Of a stretch of DNA of 64,000 bases, positions 7,300 through 15,942 are shown in pieces. A program made the translations under genes and the position numbers. How positions within the stretch are numbered: position 1 is the stretch's first letter; every line of letters starts with the position of its first letter. This DNA comes from Polaribacter sp. Hel1_33_78. GTDB lineage: Bacteria > Bacteroidota > Bacteroidia > Flavobacteriales > Flavobacteriaceae. The notes below the pieces were generated by a model, which worked only from the letters and a program-made list of their open reading frames with translations, did not search any database and had not been told where the DNA came from. The stretch spans positions 1,592,001 to 1,656,000 of the forward strand of contig NZ_LT629794.1 in NCBI RefSeq assembly GCF_900106075.1. Direction: 5' to 3'.

Positions 7300-9720
7300 A
7301 TGAAAAAATTACTACTTATCCTTTTTTTTATAGCTGTCTCTTTTGATGGATTTTCTCAATTTTTTACAGAGAAAACAGCAAATAAATTGCAAAAAGGAAT
7401 TACAAAATATGAAGGCTATTTTACATTTTATTATGATGAAAATTCTGATAAAATATTTCTTCAAATTGACCAATTAGATACTGACTTTCTTTATTTTCGT
7501 TCGCTTTCAGAAGGAATTGGTTCTAATGATATTGGTTTAGATAGAGGTCAGTTAGGAGCAGGTGTTGTAGTTCATTTTAAAAAAGCAGGTAATAAATTAA
7601 TGCTGATTCAACCGAATCAAGATTATAGGGCAATTACAGATAATGTAGAAGAAAAAAAATCAGTACGAGAAGCGTTTGCAAAATCTGTTTTGCATGGTTT
7701 TGTGATCAAAAAAGAAAGAAAAGGCATCTATTTAGTGGATGCAACTGATTTTTTTATGAGAGATGCTCATGGAGTAAGTAGCACTTTAGCAAGAAATAAG
7801 GAAGGAACTTACAGTTTAGACGAAAGTAAATCTGCTTTTCATTTGGATAGAACAAAAGCATTTCCAAAAAACGTTGAGTTTGATTTGATGCTGACGTTTA
7901 AAGGTTCTCCGAAAGGATCAAATCTTAGAAGCGTGTCTCCCAATGGGTTTTTGGTTACCGTCCATCAGCATCATTCTTTTGTAGAATTACCAGATAATAA
8001 TTACAAACCAAGAAAGTTTGATCCACGTTCAGGAGGTTACCCAATGTCATATTTAGATTACGCAACGCCGGTTAATCAATCAATAAAAAAGAGATTTATT
8101 TATAGACATCGATTAGAAAAGAAAAATCCAGAGGCAGAAATTTCTGAAGCTAAAGAACCAATTATTTATTATTTAGATAGAGGAACTCCAGAACCAGTGC
8201 GTTCTGCTTTATTAGAAGGTGGAAGTTGGTGGAATCAAGCTTTTGAGGCTATTGGTTACAAAGAAGCCTTTCAAATGAAAATGTTACCGGTAGGCGCAGA
8301 TCCTTTAGATGTTCGTTATAATATGGTGCAGTGGGTGCACAGATCTACAAGAGGTTGGAGTTACGGCAGCAGTATTTCTGACCCAAGGACAGGAGAAATT
8401 ATAAAAGGTCATGTTAGTTTAGGGAGTTTACGTATTCGTCAAGATTTTTTAATTGCTCAGGCTTTGCAAGCTCCTTACAAAAAGGATGCTGTAGACGATG
8501 ATTTTGCTTTGCAAATGGCAATTGCAAGAATTAGACAATTATCTGCACACGAAATTGGACATACGTTAGGTTTTGCGCACAATTTTGCTGCAAGTACAAA
8601 CGGAAGGGCTTCTGTGATGGATTATCCGCATCCAAAATTTAGTTTAAAAGAGAATAAAATTGATTTTTCTAATGCTTACGATACTAAAATTGGAGTATGG
8701 GATAAAGTTACTGTCGCTTATTTTTATCAAGAATTTGAGAAAGATGAAGAGAATGAGTTGCATAAAATTTTAGAAGATGCATTTGCAAGTGGATTAAAAT
8801 ATTTGTCCGATGCTGATGCAAGGTCTCAAGGAAGTGCAAGTAGTTCTGCGCATCTGTGGGATAATGGTTCAAATATTCATGATGAGTTGTATAATATTCT
8901 TAAAATTAGAAGAACTGCTATCGAAAATTTTTCAAAAGATAATATTAAAACTAAGCAGCCTTATTCTGCTTTAGAAGATGTGTTTGTTCCCTTGTATTTT
9001 TTTCATAGATTTCAAACGGAAGCTGCGGTCAAATTAATTGGCGGTTTGGAATATAGTTACGCCGTAAAAGGAGGTAATCAAACGATCGTAAAAAGAGTTT
9101 CAGGAACAACTGAAAGAATTGCTTTACAAGCAGTTTTAAAAACGATTGCTGTAGATGAAATTGCAATCCCGAAAGAAAAGTTAGCACTATTTCCGCCAAG
9201 GGCCATGGGGTTTGGAAGAACAAGAGAATCTTTTAAAAGTGATTTAGGAGTAGAGTTTGATGCATTTGGAGCTGTAGAAACAGCTAGTGAAATGACATTA
9301 AATTTATTATTAAACCCACAAAGGGCATCGAGGTTAATTGCGCATAAAAGTTTAAATAAAAGACAGCTAGGTTTAGTCGAGTTACTCGATGAGTTGATAA
9401 CAAAAACTATAAAAAAAACACATAAAGATTCTTATTATCAAGAACTACAAAGTGTCATAAATACAGCGGTATTAGAACAACTATTTTATCTAGCAGCATA
9501 TAAAAATCAGTACAAACAAGTAAATGCAATTGTGATGCATAAATTATCTGAAATCAAAACAATTTTACAAAATAAAAAACTAGAAGGAATTCAGAAAATA
9601 TATAATTTAGCAATGATAAAAATGATTGAAGATTTTGTTAAAAATCCTACATCATTTAAAAAATCAAACGCCCCTAAAATTCCAGATGGATCGCCAATTG
9701 GAAATGATTATAAATATTAA
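7300..9720 (+). CDS. Secreted zinc-dependent metalloprotease (DUF5117/DUF4953 type)
   Basis: An 806-residue exported protein with signal peptide MKKLLLILFFIAVSFDGFSQ. The metzincin-like zinc motif HEIGHTLGFAH at 417-427 supplies three His ligands and the catalytic Glu418. The N-terminal half (about 30-280) matches the DUF5117 pattern, with FDPRSGGYPMSYLDYATP near 240. The C-terminal half, containing the motif, matches the DUF4953 pattern. A methionine (SVMDYPHP) follows the motif as in a Met-turn. Members are common in Bacteroidota; substrates are mostly unknown. Threonine aldolase follows 47 bases downstream. Confidence 0.85.
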   Translation: MKKLLLILFFIAVSFDGFSQFFTEKTANKLQKGITKYEGYFTFYYDENSDKIFLQIDQLDTDFLYFRSLSEGIGSNDIGLDRGQLGAGVVVHFKKAGNKLMLIQPNQDYRAITDNVEEKKSVREAFAKSVLHGFVIKKERKGIYLVDATDFFMRDAHGVSSTLARNKEGTYSLDESKSAFHLDRTKAFPKNVEFDLMLTFKGSPKGSNLRSVSPNGFLVTVHQHHSFVELPDNNYKPRKFDPRSGGYPMSYLDYATPVNQSIKKRFIYRHRLEKKNPEAEISEAKEPIIYYLDRGTPEPVRSALLEGGSWWNQAFEAIGYKEAFQMKMLPVGADPLDVRYNMVQWVHRSTRGWSYGSSISDPRTGEIIKGHVSLGSLRIRQDFLIAQALQAPYKKDAVDDDFALQMAIARIRQLSAHEIGHTLGFAHNFAASTNGRASVMDYPHPKFSLKENKIDFSNAYDTKIGVWDKVTVAYFYQEFEKDEENELHKILEDAFASGLKYLSDADARSQGSASSSAHLWDNGSNIHDELYNILKIRRTAIENFSKDNIKTKQPYSALEDVFVPLYFFHRFQTEAAVKLIGGLEYSYAVKGGNQTIVKRVSGTTERIALQAVLKTIAVDEIAIPKEKLALFPPRAMGFGRTRESFKSDLGVEFDAFGAVETASEMTLNLLLNPQRASRLIAHKSLNKRQLGLVELLDELITKTIKKTHKDSYYQELQSVINTAVLEQLFYLAAYKNQYKQVNAIVMHKLSEIKTILQNKKLEGIQKIYNLAMIKMIEDFVKNPTSFKKSNAPKIPDGSPIGNDYKY

Positions 9721-9767
9721 TTTATAAAATATAGTGTTTACCAAAATCGTGACATAAAAACCTAAAT

Positions 9768-10793
9768 ATGATAATAGACCTAATATCAGATACAGTAACT
9801 AGGCCTACAACTGGAATGTTGGAGGCGATAATGCATGCAAAAGTTGGTGACGATGTTTTTAAAATGGATCCAACAGTCAATGCTCTGCAAGAAAAAGCGG
9901 CTGCTATGTTTGGAATGGAGGATGCATTATTTTTTCCTTCAGGAACGATGGCAAACCAAACAGCGATAAAATTGCACACGCAACCTGGAGATAAATTAAT
10001 TTGTGATAAATATGCACATGTTTATAATTATGAAGGTGGAGGAGCTGCATTTAATTCTGGGGTAACCTGCAAATTAATTGATGGAAATAGAGGTATGTTT
10101 ACCGCCGAGCAATTGCAAGAAGCGGTTGCTGGTAGATCAGATATTCATGTTCCGTATTCTAGATTAGTTTGTATTGAGAATACAACAAATAAAGGTGGAG
10201 GAGCTTGTTGGGATTTTTCTGAACTAAAAAAGCTTCAAAAAATTTCTACAGACAATAATTTGGCTTTTCATTTAGATGGAGCACGTTTATTTAATGCTTT
10301 GGTAGCAAAAAACGAAACTCCGCAACAATATGGACATTTATTTGATACTATTTCTATATGTTTATCAAAAGGTTTGGCGGCTCCCGTTGGTTCAATTTTA
10401 CTAGGCTCTAAAGAGCATATAGCAAAAGCTTTAAGAATTAGAAAACTTTTAGGTGGAGCTATGAGACAAGTTGGTCTTTTAGCAGCAGCAGGTATTTATG
10501 CATTGGATAATCACATAGAAAGATTAGCTGAAGATCATCAAAAAGCAAAAGAAATTGGAGAAGTTCTAGAGTCTGTTGCTTATGCAACAAAAGTAGAAAC
10601 GATAGAGACCAATATCATTATTTTTTATGTTGACGAAAAAATAGGCGCAGATAATTTTATTCAGAAAATGAAAACTAAAAATATTCTTTTAACCCCAATG
10701 GGTGAAGGTAGAATTAGAATTGTTACCCATTTAGATTACACGAATGAAATGCATGAAATTTTAATAAAAGAGCTAAAAGAGTTTTTAAAATAA
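9768..10793 (+). CDS. ltaE: Low-specificity L-threonine aldolase
   Basis: A PLP fold-type I enzyme that cleaves L-threonine or L-allo-threonine to glycine and acetaldehyde; cytoplasmic. The 341-residue length is typical. The PLP lysine is Lys201 (CLSKGLAAPVGS), and HLDGARLFNA at 168-177 carries the Asp that contacts the PLP ring nitrogen and the following Arg. FFPSGTMANQTA (55-66) is the phosphate-binding loop. It lies just after the metalloprotease on the same strand and may be cotranscribed, with no clear functional link. Related beta-eliminating lyases are less likely. Confidence 0.9.
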   Translation: MIIDLISDTVTRPTTGMLEAIMHAKVGDDVFKMDPTVNALQEKAAAMFGMEDALFFPSGTMANQTAIKLHTQPGDKLICDKYAHVYNYEGGGAAFNSGVTCKLIDGNRGMFTAEQLQEAVAGRSDIHVPYSRLVCIENTTNKGGGACWDFSELKKLQKISTDNNLAFHLDGARLFNALVAKNETPQQYGHLFDTISICLSKGLAAPVGSILLGSKEHIAKALRIRKLLGGAMRQVGLLAAAGIYALDNHIERLAEDHQKAKEIGEVLESVAYATKVETIETNIIIFYVDEKIGADNFIQKMKTKNILLTPMGEGRIRIVTHLDYTNEMHEILIKELKEFLK

Positions 10794-10929
10794 AACCGTA
10801 GAACTGGAAAAAAAACAAGAAATAAAATGATTTCTAAATCTTTTATTATTCCAAAAGATTCTGAATTTACTGAGAAACAATTTTAACACAAATACTTTAA
10901 AATAAAAGGAGTTTTTTTATGAAAATATC

Positions 10930-11544
10930 TTAATTGGAGTCATTTACTTTAGCTAATTCTTTATAATTTCTATTTAATTTTCTTAATAAAATGCCATATA
11001 ATAATTGATAGAAAAGCCATAAAACCCCTAGAATTAATAATGTAGCAATTAGAGTAGCGATTATTATTAAAATAATTTGCTTGTTGTTTAAATCCTTAAA
11101 ATTAGTATTTATGGATGCTATGGTAACAGCAATCATAACTAATGCCATATAACTTAAATTAAACAACACATAATTACGAACTGTTTTCCTAGTTTTTATT
11201 ATTTTTTTCATCAATGTTTTTGTTGAATCTGTAGTAGAAATTCTTTTGTAATTTAAATAGAACATTACTAAAAAATAAAACAATATCACATAAGCTACAA
11301 TTTGCGAATAGAAAATAAAGTTTTTTAAACCCATTTTTTCGTATTCAGTATAAACCTCCTCCATGTCGAATACAAAGTATAGTGAGTTTAAAATCACAAA
11401 TTCTAAAACACCAATAATAAAAATCCACTTTACAATTGATGATGATTTGGAGTGCGCTAACTTATAAATTTCTAAGGCAGAAAACTGTTTAGTCTCGTCA
11501 GGTTGATTATCCCAGGTTTTTTTATATTTCTCTAATAAATCCAT
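10930..11544 (-). CDS. Four-helix membrane protein, putative sigma factor partner
   Basis: A 204-residue protein with a short soluble N-terminus and four predicted helices at about 40-59, 76-97, 125-145 and 156-185. It starts 2 bases after the ECF sigma factor stop, so the two are translationally linked. That position, and the soluble N-terminal segment (DLLEKYKKTWDNQPDE), suggest an anti-sigma role. I see no standard zinc-binding anti-sigma motif (HxxxCxxC), so the function is inferred from context only. Confidence 0.65.
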   Translation of the reverse strand: MDLLEKYKKTWDNQPDETKQFSALEIYKLAHSKSSSIVKWIFIIGVLEFVILNSLYFVFDMEEVYTEYEKMGLKNFIFYSQIVAYVILFYFLVMFYLNYKRISTTDSTKTLMKKIIKTRKTVRNYVLFNLSYMALVMIAVTIASINTNFKDLNNKQIILIIIATLIATLLILGVLWLFYQLLYGILLRKLNRNYKELAKVNDSN

Positions 11545-11546
11545 AA

Positions 11547-12041
11547 TTATGGGTTTAATATATTTTTTAATTTCTCTTTTGCTCTGCTCATTTTTACTCT
11601 TGCATTCACAGAAGATATTCCTAATGTTTCAGAAATCTCACGGTAAGGTTTGTCTTCTAGATATAAAAATATTAAAGCTTTATCAATATCATTTAATTTA
11701 TGAATTGCTGTATACAAAGCTTTTAATTGTAATTCTTCTGTATTATCATAATCTGTGGCTTTAATTTTGTAGGTAAAATCACTAATGTCTTGTGTTTTTA
11801 TGGTTCTGGTTGATTTTCTATATAAGGAAATTGCAGTATTTAAAGCAACTCTATACATCCAAGTACTAAATTTAGAGTCTCCTCTAAACTTTGAGTAATT
11901 TTTCCATAGTTGTATCGTTATTTCTTGAAATAAATCATTGTGAGCATCTTGATTTGTTGTGTAAATTCTACAAATTTTATGTGCTATATTTTGATTGCTT
12001 TCAAAGTCTGATAAAAATTTAGTTTCTAAATCTTTTTGCAC
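11547..12041 (-). CDS. ECF-type RNA polymerase sigma factor
   Basis: A 164-residue sigma-70 family protein. Region 2 spans about 20-85 (DAHNDLFQEITIQLWKNYSKF and STWMYRVALNTAISLYRK), and region 4, a helix-turn-helix, spans about 105-160 (ALIFLYLEDKPYREISETLG, then NARVKMSRAKEKL). The start is GTG at 12041; no ATG lies upstream within the conserved region. It is divergent from the carotenoid regulator, with about 120 bases between the starts. The downstream membrane protein is the probable regulator. Target promoters cannot be deduced here. Confidence 0.9.
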   Translation of the reverse strand: MQKDLETKFLSDFESNQNIAHKICRIYTTNQDAHNDLFQEITIQLWKNYSKFRGDSKFSTWMYRVALNTAISLYRKSTRTIKTQDISDFTYKIKATDYDNTEELQLKALYTAIHKLNDIDKALIFLYLEDKPYREISETLGISSVNARVKMSRAKEKLKNILNP

Positions 12042-12121
12042 CCGATAATAAGTTAGTTTGGTTATAAGTAGTGTAAAAGTATAAAATGTTACAATTTTCT
12101 AAAAAAATATTTACAGTTAAT

Positions 12122-12142
12122 TATTTTTGTTAAATTTGTTCA
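12122..12142 (+). promoter_or_regulatory. Promoter and possible operator of the carotenoid regulator
   Basis: TATTTTTG at 12122-12129 matches TAnnTTTG. It runs into TTGTTAA (12127-12133) and TTGTTCA (12136-12142), two similar heptamers spaced by 9 bases. The same two heptamers occur at the crtI promoter, which suggests autoregulation by the MerR-like protein. The box overlaps the more upstream TTG start, so translation probably begins further downstream, at 12160. Confidence 0.4.
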
Positions 12143-12159
12143 CCGCAAAATGTATAAAA

Positions 12160-13053
12160 TTGAACAATATTAAACAAGATTTTACAATTAAAGACCTTGA
12201 GAATATTTCAGGAATTAAAGCACATACCATTAGAATATGGGAAAAACGTTATAATTTATTAAAACCTAAAAGAACAGAAACAAATATTAGGTTGTACACT
12301 CCGGGGGACTTAACTAAACTTTTAAATATTGTTCTATTAAACAATAATAATTTTAAGATTTCTAAAATAGCAGAACTCTCCGATGAAGAGATCACCCTTC
12401 AATCAAGAGAATTAGCTTTTAATACTGCAATTAATGATGAGGCTATAAATACTTTTAAGTTAGCCATGTTTCAATTTGATAAAGTTCTTTTTAATAACGC
12501 TTATAATACTTTACTGCATAAAAAAACATTTAGAGAGGTATTTAAAGATGTTTTTATTCCTTTTTTAGAAAATATAGGGTTACTATGGCAGACCGAAACT
12601 TTACTGCCTGCCCACGAGCATTTCATTTCGAATCTAATTGCTCAAAAGATTCAATCTAACACCGAAAAATTACAATATAATATTAATGATACCAGTAAAA
12701 CATATGTATTGTTTTTGCCTGAAAATGAAATTCACGAACTAGGACTTTTATACTTGAACTATGAATTAGTTCTTAGAGGATTTCACACCATATATTTAGG
12801 ACAAAGTTTACCTTTAAATAATTTAAATTATTTTTTGGAAAGTGAAAGAGAAATATGTTTTATAACCTCTTTAACTATTCAGCCCTATGATGATAAAATT
12901 GTAGATTATTTTAATGAGATTAATGCAGTTATGGGTATTACTAAAAATGAGTTTATAGCAACAGGGAGGAAAGTGAATAAAGTAAAGCATCTCAAATTGA
13001 ATCCAAATATTCAATTATATGATTCTATTCCAGATTTGTTAAAAGTACTATAA
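12160..13053 (+). CDS. MerR-family regulator with B12-binding domain (CarH/LitR-like)
   Basis: A likely light- or cobalamin-responsive repressor of the carotenoid genes. An N-terminal MerR winged helix (about residues 7-75, with AHTIRIWEKRYNLLKP) is followed by a helical bundle and a Rossmann-type cobalamin domain. The Wx9EH motif of CarH is present (Trp143, Glu153, His154), as is EIHELG, an ExHxxG motif whose His192 would be the lower axial cobalt ligand. Gln follows the Trp where Thermus CarH, from memory, has His132. The start is taken as TTG 12160 (LNNIKQDFTIKDLENIS), because the upstream TTG at 12127 lies within the promoter box. It sits 62 bases before crtI. Binding of B12 is inferred from motifs. 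Confidence 0.8.
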   Translation: MNNIKQDFTIKDLENISGIKAHTIRIWEKRYNLLKPKRTETNIRLYTPGDLTKLLNIVLLNNNNFKISKIAELSDEEITLQSRELAFNTAINDEAINTFKLAMFQFDKVLFNNAYNTLLHKKTFREVFKDVFIPFLENIGLLWQTETLLPAHEHFISNLIAQKIQSNTEKLQYNINDTSKTYVLFLPENEIHELGLLYLNYELVLRGFHTIYLGQSLPLNNLNYFLESEREICFITSLTIQPYDDKIVDYFNEINAVMGITKNEFIATGRKVNKVKHLKLNPNIQLYDSIPDLLKVL

Positions 13054-13064
13054 AATTGCATTCT

Positions 13065-13103
13065 TTTGCACTTAATTGTTCAATTAATAAATATATTTGT
13101 TAA
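13065..13103 (+). promoter_or_regulatory. Candidate crtI operon promoter with heptamer pair
   Basis: TTTG at 13065-13068 and TATATTTG at 13092-13099 fit the Bacteroidota consensus with a 23-base spacer. TTGTTCA (13076-13082) and TTGTTAA (13097-13103) repeat the heptamers seen upstream of the regulator, here 21 bases apart, about two helical turns. Binding here would cover the -7 box. Confidence 0.5.
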
Positions 13104-13115
13104 ACAAAATAAATA

Positions 13116-14582
13116 ATGAATAAGAATATACATATTATAGGTTCAGGTTTTTCGGCTTTAGCATCTTCTTGTTATCTTGCAAAACAAGGATATAGTGTTA
13201 CTGTTTTAGAAAAAAATGATACATTAGGTGGCAGAGCAAGACAGTTTAAAAAGGATGGTTTTACGTTCGATATCGGACCTTCTTGGTATTGGATGCCAGA
13301 CGTTTTTGAGCGTTTTTTCGCTGATTTCGGTAAAAAACCTTCGGATTATTACACGTTGGATAAATTGAGTCCGGGTTATGAAGTTTACTTTGGTGAAAAA
13401 TCTTCTTTAAAGATCTCTGAAAATCTAGAAGATATTTATAAAATGTTTGAAGAAGAAGAGAAAGGAAGTGCAAAACATTTAAAATCGTTTTTAGATTCTG
13501 CAAAATCTAATTATGATACCGCTATAAAAGATTTAGTCTATAAACCTGGGGTTTCGCCGTTAGAGTTGGTAAATACAACAACGATAGCAAGAGTTACACA
13601 GTTTTTTTCTACGATAAGAAAACATGTTAGAAAAAATATAAAGAATCCTAAATTAATAAAGATTTTAGAATTTCCTGTATTATTTTTAGGAGCAAAACCC
13701 AGTAATACACCTGCATTTTACAATTTTATGAATTATGCAGATTTTGGTCTAGGAACATGGCATCCAAGAGGAGGTATGTATACCGTTATAGAAGGTATGG
13801 TTTCTTTAGCCCAAAGTTTAGGCGTAAATTTTAAAACCAATTCTAACGTTGAAAAAATTATTACAGATACATCAAAAAATGTTGTTGGATTATTGGTGAA
13901 TGGCGAGAAAATCGAGACAACTTTAGTTTTAAGTGGTGCAGATTATCATCATACAGAAACTTTATTAGATAAAAATCTAAGACAATATTCAGAAAATTAT
14001 TGGGACAAAAAAACGTTTGCACCTTCATCACTTTTATTCTATGTTGGTTTTAATAAAAAGATAGAAAACGTAAGTCATCATACCTTGTTTTTTGATACCG
14101 ATTTTGATGCTCATGCAAAAGAAATATATGATAATCCGCAATGGCCGTCAGATCCTCTTTTCTATGCAAATTTTACTTCAATAACAGATAAAACATCTGC
14201 ACCTGAAGGCAAAGAAGCAGGATTTTTCTTAATTCCATTAGCACCAGGAATTGAAGATACCTCAGAGCTAAGAGAAGAATATTTTCATAAAATAATGGAT
14301 AGATTTGAAAAATTAACAAATCAAAAAGTTAAAAAACATGTGTTGTTTAACAGATCTTTTTGTGTAAATGATTTTAAAGAAGAATACAATTCTTATAAAG
14401 GAAATGCTTACGGTATGGCAAATACACTTTTACAAACTGCTTTTTTAAGGCCAAAAATAAAGAGTAGTAAAGTAAATAATTTGTATTTTACGGGCCAATT
14501 AACAGTTCCTGGTCCAGGTGTTCCACCTGCATTGATTTCAGGAAAGATAGCATCAGAATTAATCTGTAAAAATCAATTATAA
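13116..14582 (+). CDS. crtI: Phytoene desaturase
   Basis: Introduces double bonds into phytoene to give lycopene; an FAD-dependent, membrane-associated amine-oxidase-fold enzyme of 488 residues. The N-terminal dinucleotide-binding motif IGSGFSALASSCYLAKQG (4-21) is followed by GGRARQ. The CrtI substrate region starts at FDIGPSWYWMPDVFERFF. The C-terminal PGPGVPPALISGKIASEL is the family signature that closes the FAD site. It leads a crtI-crtB-crtZ run; crtB starts 1 base after its stop, indicating one transcript. Confidence 0.95.
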   Translation: MNKNIHIIGSGFSALASSCYLAKQGYSVTVLEKNDTLGGRARQFKKDGFTFDIGPSWYWMPDVFERFFADFGKKPSDYYTLDKLSPGYEVYFGEKSSLKISENLEDIYKMFEEEEKGSAKHLKSFLDSAKSNYDTAIKDLVYKPGVSPLELVNTTTIARVTQFFSTIRKHVRKNIKNPKLIKILEFPVLFLGAKPSNTPAFYNFMNYADFGLGTWHPRGGMYTVIEGMVSLAQSLGVNFKTNSNVEKIITDTSKNVVGLLVNGEKIETTLVLSGADYHHTETLLDKNLRQYSENYWDKKTFAPSSLLFYVGFNKKIENVSHHTLFFDTDFDAHAKEIYDNPQWPSDPLFYANFTSITDKTSAPEGKEAGFFLIPLAPGIEDTSELREEYFHKIMDRFEKLTNQKVKKHVLFNRSFCVNDFKEEYNSYKGNAYGMANTLLQTAFLRPKIKSSKVNNLYFTGQLTVPGPGVPPALISGKIASELICKNQL

Positions 14583-14583
14583 A

Positions 14584-15429
14584 ATGAAAGACTTATTTGA
14601 TCGAGTTTCTAATGATTGTAGTAAACTAGTTACAAAAAGTTATAGTACATCTTTTTCTTTAGCTGTAAATATGTTGTCTCCAATTATTAGATCAGATATT
14701 TATAATATTTATGGTTTTGTCCGTTTTGCTGATGAGATTGTAGATACTTTTCATGATTACGACAAAGAAAAATTAATGGAGCATTTTGAAAGAGATTATT
14801 ACCTTTCAAAAGAGTTTGGTATTAGTTTAAACCCAATTTTAAATTCATTTCAGCAAACGGTGAATAAGTATAAGATTCCTGATGAAATGGTGCAGGCTTT
14901 TTTAAAAAGTATGAAAGCTGATTTATTTAAAACTGAATATCAAACAAAAGCGGAATATGACGAATATATTTATGGTTCTGCAGATGTTGTAGGATTAATG
15001 TGTTTAAAAGTATTCGTAAACGGAAATGACGAAATGTATGAAGCATTAAAAGATGCGGCAATGCGTTTAGGTTCTGCATTTCAAAAAGTGAATTTTTTAC
15101 GTGATCTCAAAGATGATTATGAGGTTTTAAATCGTTCCTACTTTCCAAATATAAATTTGGGAGAACTAAATGCAGCTTCAAAACAAATTATTATTGATGA
15201 AATTGAAGATGATTTTGATTTTGCTTACAAAAATGGGATTCTAAAATTACCTGTTGAAGCAAAATTTGGAGTGTATATGGCGTATAGATATTACAGACGA
15301 TTGTTAAAAAAATTAAAAGCAGTGCCCTCAGAAAAAATCATGGATACTCGTATTCGTATTTCAGATCCAATGAAAATAAACTTATTGGCAAGAAGTTATG
15401 TGAAATATAAATTAAATATCATAAAATAA
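14584..15429 (+). CDS. crtB: Phytoene synthase
   Basis: Condenses two geranylgeranyl diphosphates to phytoene, the first committed carotenoid step. The 281-residue trans-isoprenyl-diphosphate synthase has both Mg-binding aspartate-rich motifs: DEIVD at 50-54 and RDLKDDY at 173-179, the latter in the classic QKVNFLRDLKDDY context. KSYSTSFSLAVNML (18-31) is the start of the active-site helix. The gene begins 1 base after crtI and its stop overlaps the crtZ start (TAATG). Confidence 0.95.
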   Translation: MKDLFDRVSNDCSKLVTKSYSTSFSLAVNMLSPIIRSDIYNIYGFVRFADEIVDTFHDYDKEKLMEHFERDYYLSKEFGISLNPILNSFQQTVNKYKIPDEMVQAFLKSMKADLFKTEYQTKAEYDEYIYGSADVVGLMCLKVFVNGNDEMYEALKDAAMRLGSAFQKVNFLRDLKDDYEVLNRSYFPNINLGELNAASKQIIIDEIEDDFDFAYKNGILKLPVEAKFGVYMAYRYYRRLLKKLKAVPSEKIMDTRIRISDPMKINLLARSYVKYKLNIIK

Positions 15430-15872
15430 TGTTCGGACTAATTACTCTTGTTGTTTTTTTATTGATGGAAGGCATCACTTGGTGTACACATAAATTTGTA
15501 ATGCATGGTTTTGGATGGTATTTGCATGAAGATCATCATAAACCAAAATATCAAGGTTTTGAGAAAAATGATGCTTTTTTTGTTGTTTTTGCCATCCCTA
15601 GTATTGCTTTATTCTATTATGGTACATATACAGAACATACCTATTTATTTTTTATAGGATTAGGTATTTTATGCTATGGATTGGCCTACTTTTTGGTACA
15701 TGATGTATTAATTCATCAACGTTTTAAATGGTTTAAAAACACCAACAACTTTTATTTGAGAGGATTAAGAAAGGCGCACAAGATTCATCACAAAAATATG
15801 AGAAAAGAAGATAGCCAATGTTTTGGAATGTTATTTGTACCCTTTAAATATTTTCAAAAACCTAAAATTTAA
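15429..15872 (+). CDS. crtZ: Beta-carotene hydroxylase
   Basis: Hydroxylates both beta-ionone rings of beta-carotene to zeaxanthin; a non-heme diiron membrane enzyme of the fatty acid hydroxylase superfamily. The 147-residue product carries the His boxes: His21 with His26, HEDHH at 33-37, His91 with His96, and HKIHH at 117-121. Hydrophobic segments lie at about 1-18, 50-66 and 72-92. It overlaps the crtB stop by 1 base, so translation is coupled. A weak hairpin follows, before crtY. Confidence 0.9.
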   Translation: MFGLITLVVFLLMEGITWCTHKFVMHGFGWYLHEDHHKPKYQGFEKNDAFFVVFAIPSIALFYYGTYTEHTYLFFIGLGILCYGLAYFLVHDVLIHQRFKWFKNTNNFYLRGLRKAHKIHHKNMRKEDSQCFGMLFVPFKYFQKPKI

Positions 15873-15884
15873 ACATTAAATTTA

Positions 15885-15906
15885 AAGGATACTTTACTAT
15901 ATCCTT
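15885..15906 (+). terminator. Weak hairpin between crtZ and crtY
   Basis: aaggata and tatcctt form a 7-bp stem with an 8-base loop, 12 bases after the crtZ stop. Only a loose T-rich stretch follows. It may reduce read-through into crtY or be incidental. Confidence 0.35.
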
Positions 15907-15942
15907 AACTCTTTATTTAAATATTAAGCTCATTTAACCCAA

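Noticed and set aside
10827..10885. Short ORF beginning MISKSFIIPKDSEF between ltaE and the membrane protein
   Set aside because: No homology that I recognise and no coupling to neighbours; likely chance or a remnant.
12127..12159. Upstream TTG start for the MerR-like regulator, adding 11 residues
   Set aside because: It overlaps the TAnnTTTG promoter box, and conserved sequence begins at LNNIKQDF from TTG 12160.
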